Source: Halorutilus salinus (GTDB lineage: Archaea; Halobacteriota; Halobacteria; Halobacteriales; Halorutilaceae). Taken from it: a stretch of 64,000 nt of DNA. The position numbers and the translations under genes were made by a program. The stretch is taken from positions 62,001 to 126,000 of the forward strand of contig NZ_RKLV01000005.1 of assembly GCF_026242195.1 (NCBI RefSeq). Reading direction: 5' to 3'. Each line of letters starts with the position of its first letter. Positions within the stretch are counted from its first letter, which is position 1. Under the pieces are notes generated by a model, which was given only the letters and a program-made list of their open reading frames with translations, was not told where the DNA came from and searched no databases. Shown here piece by piece: positions 15,699-24,065 of this stretch.

Positions 15699-16673
15699 TT
15701 AGTCCGCGGGCTTAACCTCTACCTCGTACGGCGTCTCTGTCGCGGGTTCGTCGCCGTCCTCCGTGACGCGTTCGATACCCTCGCGGTAGTCGAGTACCGA
15801 TTCTACACCTTCGAGTGCGCTCTCGTCGGTCGCACCGAAGAAGGCGTCGAACGTATGCTCGCCGTCACGGTTTCCGTGGTCGGAAGCGACGATGACCGTA
15901 TCCTCGTCGTCCGTCGCGGCGCGTATCTCCTGTGTGACTTCCACAGCGTGCTCGTAGGCGTCCCTCTGCCAGTCGGTGTCGTCGACCGCGGGCGTGGTAT
16001 GTCCAACGGTGTCGATGTACGCGAACCAGACGAAGGCGATACCGTGGTCGGCGTCGGTGCGGGCGCGTACGATAGCCGTCTTCCTACCGACCTCGGAGAC
16101 GAGCCAGTCCTCGACAGCTTCGAGGCTCTTCTTGGGGCGGTAGACGACACGTCCCGTGTCCTCGTCGGCGTGTATGTCGAGGTACCGCGACATCTTTCGT
16201 CCCCATCCCGCGAGAAGGTCGAGACCCTCGTCCGCCTCCGTACGGTAGTTCGGTAAGCTGATTACGCGTGAGTCGCGTCCGTCGAAGACCGTGCGGACAC
16301 CCTTGCGGCGGTACCAGTCGGGCGACTTCTGGTTGAGGCTCAGACCCCGGTTGCGTAGAGCGATACCGATACGGAGACGTGTCCGTGTCGGGAGGTAACG
16401 GTGCATCGCGCCCGCGGCGACGTTGACCACGGGGTTCTCAGCGCCCGCGCCACCCTCGTCCTCGTCTATGAGACGCACACCGTGCTCGTCGGGCTTCTTC
16501 CCCGTGATTATCGAGGGCCAGAGTTCGTACGTACCCGGCTTTCCGAGAACACCGTTGGCGAACGTGTCAGCGCGGGTGTGGTAAGGGACGAACTCATCGG
16601 CGAGACCGTACTCGTTGCAAAGCTCGTAATCGAGACCGTCCCATCCGAGTACGTAGGTGGTGCCTTCTGTCAT
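15699..16673 (-). CDS. Type I phosphodiesterase / AlkP-superfamily hydrolase
   Basis: The 324-residue protein belongs to the alkaline phosphatase superfamily, nucleotide pyrophosphatase/phosphodiesterase branch. Near the N-terminus is LGWDGLDYEL (first metal Asp). Then come W-P-S-I-I-T-G-K-K-P-D-E-H-G with a likely nucleophile Ser/Thr, YIDTVGHT-PAVD (about 210-221) and ASDHGNRDGEHTFD (second metal site and His). It has no signal peptide and should be cytosolic. Substrate unknown. It is tail to tail with the zinc protein, with only 3 bases between the stops. Confidence 0.83.
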   Translation of the reverse strand: MTEGTTYVLGWDGLDYELCNEYGLADEFVPYHTRADTFANGVLGKPGTYELWPSIITGKKPDEHGVRLIDEDEGGAGAENPVVNVAAGAMHRYLPTRTRLRIGIALRNRGLSLNQKSPDWYRRKGVRTVFDGRDSRVISLPNYRTEADEGLDLLAGWGRKMSRYLDIHADEDTGRVVYRPKKSLEAVEDWLVSEVGRKTAIVRARTDADHGIAFVWFAYIDTVGHTTPAVDDTDWQRDAYEHAVEVTQEIRAATDDEDTVIVASDHGNRDGEHTFDAFFGATDESALEGVESVLDYREGIERVTEDGDEPATETPYEVEVKPAD

Positions 16674-16712
16674 TACGTCGGTGTAGACGGCGCGCGGTTA
16701 ACCTCTTTGTGC

Positions 16713-17711
16713 CTACACCCAGTCGACGGCGTCGGTGAGACGTAGACGCGTCTCGCCCTTCAGGAAAGCCTCGACGGTGTCGGGGCGCGTCCTGTAGAAG
16801 ACGGCGGGTTCGTGTCCCGCGCCCGGCTTCTCGTCGACGATGCGCCGCCACGCTCCGTCGTCGAAGCTCGAACAGTCGACGAAAAGGACGGCGTCGTTCC
16901 CGCGTAACTGCGCACCCGCCTCCGTCTTCTTCCCAGCCGTCTCGCGGACGGCGCGTTCGGGCGTATCCGCGTTACGCCGTCCCGTCGGCGTCGGACGCGT
17001 TACCTCGACTATGAACGACCCGTCCTCGTCCGACGCGCGGAAGTCGAGGCTATGCCCCGTCTCGACCTCTATCTCAGGCTCGACAGAGTATCCGGCGTCG
17101 TGGAGCACCGCCGCGGCGTTGAACTCCGCCATCGTCGCCTCCATACGTACGCGGTCACCCCCCTCGCTCGTACCTAACTTCGACGCCATCGTGTATCTGT
17201 AGCCCTCGAAGACGCCTGACGCAACGATACGGTCGTAGAACGAGAGCGCCATGTCGGCGTCGACGCCCGGAAGACCCGCGCCCGTACGTAGAAACTCGCG
17301 CGCCGTCTCGCTCCCGTCCTTCGACATCAGAACGGGCAGGAAGAAACGCGCGAGGCTCTCGTACCTACCGAGCCAAGACGCCTCGCTCAGAAGAAGCTCC
17401 ATGAGACGGCTCTGCGCCCAGTCGGCGAGTTCGCCACCGACCTCCTCGAATGCGCGTTTCTCCGTGCGCCACAAAGCCTTGGGCGTCTCTGTATTACCTG
17501 TCCAGTAGGCGTTGCTACCGTTGGGACGCCACGCGAAAAGCGCGACGTCGCCGTTCCGCATACGCAGGACGCGCCCCTCGTAGCCGTCAGGATCGTCTGT
17601 ACTCTCCGCCGACGCCCCGAACTTGTCGTCAAGCGGACGCAGTATCTCGCGTTCGAAACGCCCCTGTCCCCAGCCCTCGTGCGACACACGGAAACGTAAC
17701 GGACTCGCCAT
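16713..17711 (-). CDS. DUF5784 family protein, nuclease-like core
   Basis: The 332-residue protein matches my memory of the haloarchaeal DUF5784 family (MASPLRFR start, WTGNTETPKALWRTEK, FFLPVLMSKDG). No function is established. Residues about 215-250 (MAEFNAAAVLHDAGY, then HSLDFRA, FIVEVTRP) have the order of a PD-(D/E)XK nuclease core: helix, Asp on a strand, then E-x-T on the next strand. A DNA- or RNA-cleaving role is inference from that pattern. It is divergent from aroC with 92 bases between the starts. Confidence 0.7.
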   Translation of the reverse strand: MASPLRFRVSHEGWGQGRFEREILRPLDDKFGASAESTDDPDGYEGRVLRMRNGDVALFAWRPNGSNAYWTGNTETPKALWRTEKRAFEEVGGELADWAQSRLMELLLSEASWLGRYESLARFFLPVLMSKDGSETAREFLRTGAGLPGVDADMALSFYDRIVASGVFEGYRYTMASKLGTSEGGDRVRMEATMAEFNAAAVLHDAGYSVEPEIEVETGHSLDFRASDEDGSFIVEVTRPTPTGRRNADTPERAVRETAGKKTEAGAQLRGNDAVLFVDCSSFDDGAWRRIVDEKPGAGHEPAVFYRTRPDTVEAFLKGETRLRLTDAVDWV

Positions 17712-17774
17712 CCGTTCAGACCGTCGGCTTGCGCCGACCCGTTTTGCTCATGCGTCCGGTAGGGTTCGATGCCC

Positions 17775-17780
17775 TTTATA
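17775..17780 (+). promoter_or_regulatory. TATA element of aroC
   Basis: TTTATA is centred 27 bases before the ATG at 17804, so the aroC message is probably leaderless. It also supports 17804 over upstream in-frame codons. Confidence 0.55.
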
Positions 17781-17803
17781 GCCCCCGACACGTTTACGCG
17801 GTA

Positions 17804-18982
17804 ATGAACGGCAACAGTCTCGGGCGTCTGTTTCAGGTCACGACGTACGGCGAGTCGCACGGCGACGCTATGGGTGTCACAGTGTCGGGCTGTCCGGCGG
17901 GTCTCGAACTCGAAGAGGACGAGATACAGGAGGAGCTTGACAGGCGGAAGCCGGGACAGTCGATGATAACCACGTCGCGCGACGAACCCGACTCAGTGAC
18001 GATAAACAGCGGCGTGCAGGACGGCTACACGACGGGGACGCCCATCGGCATGGTGATACAGAACAAGGACGCGAGGAGCGGCAAGTACGAGCCTTTCATA
18101 ACCGCGCCGCGTCCGTCACACGGCGACTACACGTACTCGGCGAAGTTCGGTACCAGAAACTGGGGCGGAGGCGGGCGCTCGTCCGCACGTGAGACCGTGA
18201 ACTGGGTCGCCGCGGGTGCGGTAGCGAAGAAGATTCTGGCGCGCGAGAGCGTCGAAATAAAGGCGCACGTGAGGCAGATAGGCGACATACGCTCGCCCGA
18301 CGTGGATTTCGACGATATGGATCGCGCGGAGGAGAACGAGGTGCGGTGCGCGCATCCCGAGACTGCGGAGAGGATGAAGGAGCGCATCGACGAGTATCAG
18401 GACGAAGGCGACTCAATCGGCGGAACCGTCGAGTTCGAGATGCGCGGGGTTCCCCGTGGACTCGGCGCGCCGCGGTTCGACTCCTTCGCCGCCCGCCTCG
18501 GAAAGGCGATGTTCGCAATCCCCGCGACCACCTCGTTCGAGTTCGGCGCGGGGCGCGACGCGCGTACGATGACGGGTTCGGAACGCAACGAGGACTGGGA
18601 GTTCGACGACGGTTCGCGTGACGAGGTCAGGAGCGAAGAAGGTGACCCCGTGCCCGTCGGAAACGACCACGGCGGTCTACAGGGCGGTATCACGACGGGC
18701 GAACCGGTCTACGGCGAGGCGACGTGGCACGCGCCGACGAGCATCCCTAAGGAACAGACGACCGTCGACTGGGAGACGGACGAGGTGGTGGACGACGCGC
18801 AGGTAATCGGGAGGCACGATCCCGTTCTTCCGCCGCGTGCCGTACCCGTCGTCGAGGCGGTTCTGGCTCTCACGACCGTCGACTTTATGCTCTTAGGCGG
18901 ACGGATAAACCCGGACAGGCTTGACGACGCGCCGGGCGAGTATGACACCGAGTACCATCCGAGCGGTTCGAGGGAGGAGTAG
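17804..18982 (+). CDS. aroC: Chorismate synthase
   Basis: The enzyme converts 5-enolpyruvylshikimate 3-phosphate to chorismate using reduced FMN, the last step before the aromatic amino acid branches. The 392-residue protein shows GESHGDAMG (15-23), the RPSHGDYTY and GGGRSSARET signatures and a C-terminal GGRINPDR. The frame is open back to 17450, but the ATG at 17804 starts at the conserved MNGNSLGRLF and is placed correctly behind a TATA element. The gene stands alone. Confidence 0.95.
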   Translation: MNGNSLGRLFQVTTYGESHGDAMGVTVSGCPAGLELEEDEIQEELDRRKPGQSMITTSRDEPDSVTINSGVQDGYTTGTPIGMVIQNKDARSGKYEPFITAPRPSHGDYTYSAKFGTRNWGGGGRSSARETVNWVAAGAVAKKILARESVEIKAHVRQIGDIRSPDVDFDDMDRAEENEVRCAHPETAERMKERIDEYQDEGDSIGGTVEFEMRGVPRGLGAPRFDSFAARLGKAMFAIPATTSFEFGAGRDARTMTGSERNEDWEFDDGSRDEVRSEEGDPVPVGNDHGGLQGGITTGEPVYGEATWHAPTSIPKEQTTVDWETDEVVDDAQVIGRHDPVLPPRAVPVVEAVLALTTVDFMLLGGRINPDRLDDAPGEYDTEYHPSGSREE

Positions 18983-19022
18983 CAACCACAGACTCATTAA
19001 CGAGGCGACCGTACGTTTACCC

Positions 19023-19316
19023 ATGTCAGGGCAGGAAGAGAAACGGATAGTTCCCGGCGACGATTCCGAAATCCACGACGAGCCTCATATCGCCGGAACG
19101 CGCGTGACCGTCCGGAATATTCACGAACGCGTCGAGGAGGGCGGTCTGAGACCAGAGACGGTCGCAGACAGACTGGGTCTGAGCCGCGCTCAGGTCTACA
19201 ACGCTCTCGCATACTACCACGAGAACCCCGAGGAGATGCGGGAGGTAGAAGAGAGGAGAGAGAAACGAATCGAGGAGAGTAGAGAAGATTCTATGACACC
19301 GGAAGACGTGAAGTAA
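19023..19316 (+). CDS. DUF433 antitoxin
   Basis: The 97-residue protein carries the DUF433 helix-turn-helix. DEPHIAGTRVTVRNI (about 18-32) leads into a helix pair with GGLRPETVADRLGLSRAQVYNALAYYHENPEEM. The remaining C-terminus is highly charged and likely binds the toxin. DUF433 proteins regularly precede DUF5615 PIN-like toxins, as here (9 bases between the genes). The ATG at 19023 starts just before the domain; the extension to 18921 runs into aroC and is rejected. Confidence 0.85.
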   Translation: MSGQEEKRIVPGDDSEIHDEPHIAGTRVTVRNIHERVEEGGLRPETVADRLGLSRAQVYNALAYYHENPEEMREVEERREKRIEESREDSMTPEDVK

Positions 19317-19325
19317 CCGGATAGA

Positions 19326-19658
19326 ATGCGGGTACTCGCCGACGAGGAGATGGAGAGTCTGGTGGTTCACCGTCTGAAGAACTACAGTCACGACGTGGTT
19401 CACGTTGCACGCCATGACGACCTACGAGGTTCCTCCGACGCTCGTATCTACGAGATAGCGGCTGAGGGGGACAGAGTCGTTCTGACCCACGACGACGATT
19501 TTCTGAAAATGCCGGAGGCAGAACACGACGGCGTGCTCTTCGTTCCGAACAGCAACATGAGTTCGGATAGGATAGCCGACGCTGTGAACGAGATTTCGAA
19601 GCATGTCCCGCAGGAGGGGTTAAATACCGTCGTCCAAGTCACGGAAGACTGGCTGTAG
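19326..19658 (+). CDS. DUF5615 PIN-like toxin
   Basis: The 110-residue protein is of the DUF5615 (Mut7-C/PIN-like) family. An acidic residue lies in the first strand (MRVLADE, Asp 6), and VVLTHDDDFLKM around residues 51-62 gives the acidic cluster expected at a metal-dependent RNase site. It lies in one operon with the DUF433 protein. Family context suggests a growth-inhibiting ribonuclease held in check by its partner. A tail-to-tail gap of 22 bases separates it from vapC. Confidence 0.82.
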   Translation: MRVLADEEMESLVVHRLKNYSHDVVHVARHDDLRGSSDARIYEIAAEGDRVVLTHDDDFLKMPEAEHDGVLFVPNSNMSSDRIADAVNEISKHVPQEGLNTVVQVTEDWL

Positions 19659-19680
19659 TTCGTGCTACAGATAAAAGATA

Positions 19681-20073
19681 TCAGTACCCTCTCACGTCCA
19701 GAACCTCGCACAGACCGTCTGTCTTCATATCCGAGTCGCGTGTCACGAGCGTCGCGCCGAGTTCGCTCGCCGTTCCTGCGACCATCGCGTCGACGGGCTT
19801 CATCTGCGCTCCGTGTTCGGCGAGTTCCTTCTGCAACCGTCCGGCTTCGACCGCTGTCGTGCGTCCGAATGGCGCGATCTTCGCCCAGCCGAGCCGAGCG
19901 ACGAACTCGTGTATATCGGCGGAACCCGAACCCTTGACCGTGCCTTCGATACCTTCGTGTAGAACGACTGCGGGAACGTGGAACTCCTCGTCGGAGTGTT
20001 CTTCGAGATACTCAACCGTCGCTCTGTCGCCCGACAGATAGTCGATTACGAACGTCGTGTCGAAGCAGTTCAT
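19681..20073 (-). CDS. vapC: VapC-type PIN-domain ribonuclease toxin
   Basis: The 130-residue protein has the PIN acidic set: Asp 5 in NCFDTTFVIDYL, Glu 40 in VLHEGIEG, Asp 95 in KPVDAMVAG and Asp 113 in TRDSDM. VapC toxins cut tRNA or rRNA with Mg2+. Its ATG overlaps the stop of the upstream antitoxin gene by 4 bases (ATGA), the classic arrangement of such operons. A longer frame to 20163 would overlap the antitoxin and is unlikely. Confidence 0.88.
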   Translation of the reverse strand: MNCFDTTFVIDYLSGDRATVEYLEEHSDEEFHVPAVVLHEGIEGTVKGSGSADIHEFVARLGWAKIAPFGRTTAVEAGRLQKELAEHGAQMKPVDAMVAGTASELGATLVTRDSDMKTDGLCEVLDVRGY

Positions 20074-20300
20074 CGATATTTCTCGAACTTCTCGACCTCT
20101 TCCCTCATCTCTTCGTTCATCCTCTCGTGCGTCTCCTCCATCTCCTCGGCGGCGTCCTCCCACGCACCGAATCCCGCGTATATGTCGCGTTCCTGTTCGA
20201 CGAGCCTGTCAAGGGGGTCGGTGAAGCTCTCGTCGTCGCGTTTGCGCGGCTTCAGCCTGTCGTAGACTTTCTCCGAGACACGTATAGTCTTCGTCGGCAT
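20070..20300 (-). CDS. vapB: VapB-type antitoxin
   Basis: The 76-residue protein starts with PTKTIRVSEKVYDRLKPRK, a ribbon-helix-helix DNA-binding start typical of haloarchaeal VapB/DUF7557 antitoxins. An acidic, mostly helical tail follows that should bind VapC. It is translationally coupled to vapC. It probably represses its own promoter together with the toxin, as is usual for the family. Confidence 0.85.
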   Translation of the reverse strand: MPTKTIRVSEKVYDRLKPRKRDDESFTDPLDRLVEQERDIYAGFGAWEDAAEEMEETHERMNEEMREEVEKFEKYR

Positions 20301-20383
20301 GTGTGGACGTATACGTTTACGTCAGTCTTTCGTGCACCCCCGGTACCCCGTCGCTCACCGGTCGTACCTGACCCGCAGGGACT

Positions 20384-21589
20384 ATGAGCACCCGACGCAT
20401 CGATGTAGACATGAGATACGGTGACGAGGTTCTGAACAGCATCTACCGCGAGGGTACGCTCGAAGGCGAGACCCCCGACTACCCGGCGAGCTACGAGGAG
20501 CTACGCGAGGAGGCACACGAGGCGATGAGCGACGAGGCGCGCGCATACGTACACGGCGGCGCGGGAGCGGAGGTGACTTTCCGGCGCGAGCAGGACTTCT
20601 CCGAATGGCGCGTAGTACCACGTATGCTCCAAGGCGTCGAGAGCCGCGACCTTTCGGTTGGGTTTCTCGGCGACGAACTGTCGTTCCCGGTCATGCTCAC
20701 CCCTCTTGGCGTCCAGGAACTCGTACACGACCAAGCCGAACTCGCCACCGCACGCGCCGCGAACGAACTCGACGTTCCGTTCATACTTTCGTCGCTATCG
20801 TCTACACCGATGGAGGAGGTCGCCGACGCTCTCGGTGACACGCCCAAGTACTTCCAGTTCTACTGGTCGTCGGACGAGGATATCGCGCGGTCGTTCCTCA
20901 ACCGCGCGGAGGACGCGGGCTACGACGGTATCGTCCTCACCGTCGACGCGCCTATACTCGGATGGCGCGAACGTCTCGTCGACCGCGGATACTACCCGTT
21001 CCTCGAAGGGAAAGGCGTCGCCAACTACTTCTCCGACCCCGCTTTCCGCGACCGTCTCGACGCGCCGCCTGAGGACGATCCGGAGGCGGCGGTCGAGGAG
21101 TTCCTCGAAGTCTTCGGCGACCCTTCGTTGACATGGGACGACCTTTCGTTCGTCTTCGAGAACACCGACCTTCCGGTTCATTTCAAAGGCGTCCTGCACC
21201 CCGACGACGCGCGCCGCGCCGTCGAAGCGGGTGCCGACGGCGTCGGTGTCTCGACACACGGCGGTAGACAGGTCGACGGCTCCGTGACGGCGCTCGAAGC
21301 ACTCCCCGGCGTCGTCGAAGCGGTCAACGAGACGGACGCCGACACTACAGTGACCTTCGACTCAGGGATACGTCGCGGCTCCGATGTCTTCCGCGCGCTC
21401 GCGCTCGGTGCCGACGCCTGCCTCCTCGGACGCCCGTTCGTCTACGGTCTCGCGCTCGGAGGACAGGACGGCGTCGAACACGTCGTCCGGTCGGTACTCG
21501 CAGACTTCGACCTCACGATGGGTCTTGCGGGGCACGACGAGGCGACGGCGATAGACCGTGACGCGGTCGTCCATGCCGACGACCTGTAA
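20384..21589 (+). CDS. FMN-dependent 2-hydroxyacid oxidase/dehydrogenase (lactate monooxygenase-like)
   Basis: The 401-residue protein belongs to the FMN-dependent alpha-hydroxy acid dehydrogenase family (LldD, glycolate oxidase, lactate 2-monooxygenase). Visible signatures are ARAYVHGGAGAEVT near the start, YFQFYW, the active-site STHGGRQVDG (His 292, Arg 295), FDSGIRRGSDVFRALALGAD and LLGRPFVYGLA. It should oxidise L-lactate or a similar acid to the oxoacid. The lactate monooxygenase branch is favoured by overall appearance; the acceptor cannot be read from sequence. Start 20384 is used; an internal ATG at 20411 is the alternative. Confidence 0.87.
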   Translation: MSTRRIDVDMRYGDEVLNSIYREGTLEGETPDYPASYEELREEAHEAMSDEARAYVHGGAGAEVTFRREQDFSEWRVVPRMLQGVESRDLSVGFLGDELSFPVMLTPLGVQELVHDQAELATARAANELDVPFILSSLSSTPMEEVADALGDTPKYFQFYWSSDEDIARSFLNRAEDAGYDGIVLTVDAPILGWRERLVDRGYYPFLEGKGVANYFSDPAFRDRLDAPPEDDPEAAVEEFLEVFGDPSLTWDDLSFVFENTDLPVHFKGVLHPDDARRAVEAGADGVGVSTHGGRQVDGSVTALEALPGVVEAVNETDADTTVTFDSGIRRGSDVFRALALGADACLLGRPFVYGLALGGQDGVEHVVRSVLADFDLTMGLAGHDEATAIDRDAVVHADDL

Positions 21590-21847
21590 TCATACGTCTC
21601 CGAGCTTCGAGGGGAGTCCGAGAGCGTAGTAGAGGCGCGCGAACGCGACGGAGACGGTGACGACGACCGACGCGAAGACGGCGACCGAAACCGCCAAGAC
21701 GACGAAGACGGGCAGATCGAAAGGCAGTGAAGCCATACCGCTGAAGGCGAGATACGCCACGTATCCACCCAAGAAGCCGCCGACGAGAATCCCCGGTACG
21801 ACGGCGGCTATACCCATGACATAGTCCCGTCTTCTTTGGCTGTTCAT
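21590..21847 (-). CDS. Small membrane protein, unknown function
   Basis: The 85-residue protein has a short basic N-terminus (NSQRRRDY) and two to three hydrophobic helices (about 11-34, 43-73), so it sits in the membrane. No family is recognised. Its stop is directly adjacent to that of the hydroxyacid oxidase on the other strand. Confidence 0.65.
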   Translation of the reverse strand: MNSQRRRDYVMGIAAVVPGILVGGFLGGYVAYLAFSGMASLPFDLPVFVVLAVSVAVFASVVVTVSVAFARLYYALGLPSKLGDV

Positions 21848-21889
21848 GCGCGCCTTTCGTCTTCTCGGAAGAAAAACCCGGCGCTCGGT

Positions 21890-22042
21890 TCAGAACCACG
21901 GCTCCCCCATACGGCGCCTCTTCCGCTCGACGGGTTCCCTGCTTTCGAGCATATCCAGCTTCCTGCTGACGTGCGACTTCGACAGGTCGGTTTCCTCGAC
22001 GATCGTACTCCCTTCGACGGCGGGTAGGGCTTCGCCGTTCAC
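21890..22042 (-). pseudogene. Truncated winged-helix regulator remnant
   Basis: From a GTG at 22042 the minus strand reads 50 residues: GSTIVEETDLSKSHVSRKLDMLESREPVERKRRR. This is a recognisable MarR-like helix-turn-helix with recognition helix SKSHVSRKL and wing. Families with this motif are usually 100 residues or more, and the frame has no ATG before it reaches the acs start. I read it as a remnant, or possibly a very short regulator. It lies directly upstream of acs. Confidence 0.4.
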
Positions 22043-22100
22043 ACCGTCTCTTAGGGAAGGAACTATTATGGACGCGTAAGTTACTCGTTTTGGTGATAAG

Positions 22101-24065
22101 ATGGAGAGTCTCGAAGAGGTGGATGAGATAGTACACGAACCCTCTCAGGAGTTCGTCGAGTCGACGAACGTCCGGGAGTTTATGGAGGAGTACGGTATCG
22201 AGGATCACGACGAGCTTATCGAACGCACCTGCGGCGACGTAGACTGGTTCTGGGACGAGATAGTCGACTACCTCGGCTTGGAGTTCTACGAGGGGTACGA
22301 CGAGGTGCGCGACGACAGTGACGGTCCGCAGTTTACGGACTGGTACCCCGGCGGCGAGGTCAACATCGCTCACAACACCGTCGACAGGCACGCCGAGCGC
22401 GACAACGAGCGCAGAAACAAGGTCGCCCTCATCTGGGAGGGCGAACCCGGTGACGTGCGCGAGATTACGTACCATGAGCTACAGCGGGGGACCAACAAGG
22501 TGGCGAACGCCCTGGAGGAGCGCGGGATCGGCGAGGGCGACACCGTCGGTCTGTACATGCCGATGGTGCCGGAGGTCGTCTCCATACTGTACGGATGTTT
22601 CAAGGTCGGCGCTATCGCCGTACCCATCTTCTCCGGCTTCGGCGTAGAGGCGACGGCGAAACGTATCGAGGACTCCGAGTGCTCCGTCCTTTTCACGGGT
22701 GACGGATTCTACCGTCGCGGGAACGAGATTACGCTCAAGGGGACGGCGGACGAGGCGATCGAAGAGGCGGGTCACGTCGAACACACGATCGTCTACGAAC
22801 GTCTCGGTGATGACATTCCATGGGACGATGAACGCGACGAACGGTGGGACGACGCCGTTGAGGCACAGGACGACGAGTACGAGACGAAGCAACTCGGCTC
22901 GTCGGCGGGTTCGATGCTCCTCTACTCGTCGGGTACGACGGGCAAGCCCAAAGGTATCGTCCACACCCATGCGGGCGGTCTTGTACAGCCCGCGAAGGAG
23001 ATGCATTTCGGCTTCGATCAGAAGCCGTCGGATCGTTTCTTCTGGGTCTCCGACATAGGCTGGATGATGGGACCGTGGACGCTCATAGGCAACCACGCCT
23101 TCGGGGGCACCGTCTTCATGTACGAGGGCGCGCCCGACCATCCCGAACCCGACAGGTTCTGGGAGATGATAGACCGCCATTCGCTCACACAGTTCGGTAT
23201 CTCCCCTACAGCGATACGTGCGCTCCGTAAGGAGGGCGACGGCTGGGTCGAAGGGCACGACCTGTCCTCGCTCCGTATACTCGGCTCGACGGGCGAGCCT
23301 TGGGATCCCGAGTCGTGGAAATGGTTCCACGAGAACGTCGGCGGCGGAGACGCACCTATCATCAACATATCGGGCGGTACAGAGGTCTTCGGCTGTTTCC
23401 TGATGCCTATGCCGACACAGTCGCTCAAGCCGACAACCCTTGGCGGTCCCGGACTCGGCATGGATATCGATATAGTCGACGAATCGGGTGAGAGCATAAA
23501 GGAGACACACGAACGCGGCTACCTCGTCGCGCGCGACTCGTGCCCCTCGATGACCAAGTCGCTCTGGTCGGGCGACGAACGTTATCTTGAGGAGTACTGG
23601 TCGACGTGGGACGACGTCTGGGATCACGGCGACTGGGCGCTGATGGACGACGACGGCTTCTGGTTCCTACTCGGACGCGCCGACGACGCGCTCAACGTCG
23701 CGGGACGTAAGGTCGGACCCGCCGAGATAGAGAGCGTGCTTATGGATCACGACGCCGTCAACCAGTCCGCCGCGGTCGGTGTCCCAGACGAGACGACGGG
23801 AACGGCGGTCGTATGTTACGTCATACCGGAGGACGACGCCAGCACGGGCGACAAGCTACGCGGTCAGCTACGTACTCTCGTCGGCGAGGAGCACGGCAAG
23901 CCGTTCCGTCCCAAGGAGGTACTTTTCGTCGACGACCTTCCCCGAACCCAGTCGGGCAAGATAATACGCCGCGCCGTCTCGTCAGCCCATCAAGGCGAGG
24001 ATCCCGGCGACCTTTCGTCGATGGAGAACCCCGAGGTTCTCGACGAGATACGTGACGCCGAGTAG
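22101..24065 (+). CDS. acs: Acetyl-CoA synthetase, AMP-forming
   Basis: The enzyme activates acetate (or propionate) to the acyl-CoA through an acyl-adenylate. The 654-residue protein has the full domain set: ACAS N-terminal part (about 30-90), P-loop [11 protein letters not shown] (275-285), the ISGGTEVFG adenylate-binding segment, [29 protein letters not shown] at the hinge, and [11 protein letters not shown] with the catalytic Lys 620. That Lys is the site controlled by acetylation in other organisms. A GGTGAT ribosome-site-like stretch lies just before the ATG. Acetate versus propionate cannot be decided by eye. Confidence 0.9.
   Translation: [654 protein letters not shown]

Noticed and set aside
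17450-17803. N-terminal extension of chorismate synthase
   Set aside because: The extension lies antisense to the DUF5784 gene and has no coding character; the TATA element at 17775 fits the ATG 17804.
22479-23627. Long minus-strand reading frame of 382 codons opposite acs
   Set aside because: It is a shadow of the strongly conserved acs gene; the translation is rich in Arg and has no domain, as expected of an antisense frame in GC-rich DNA.
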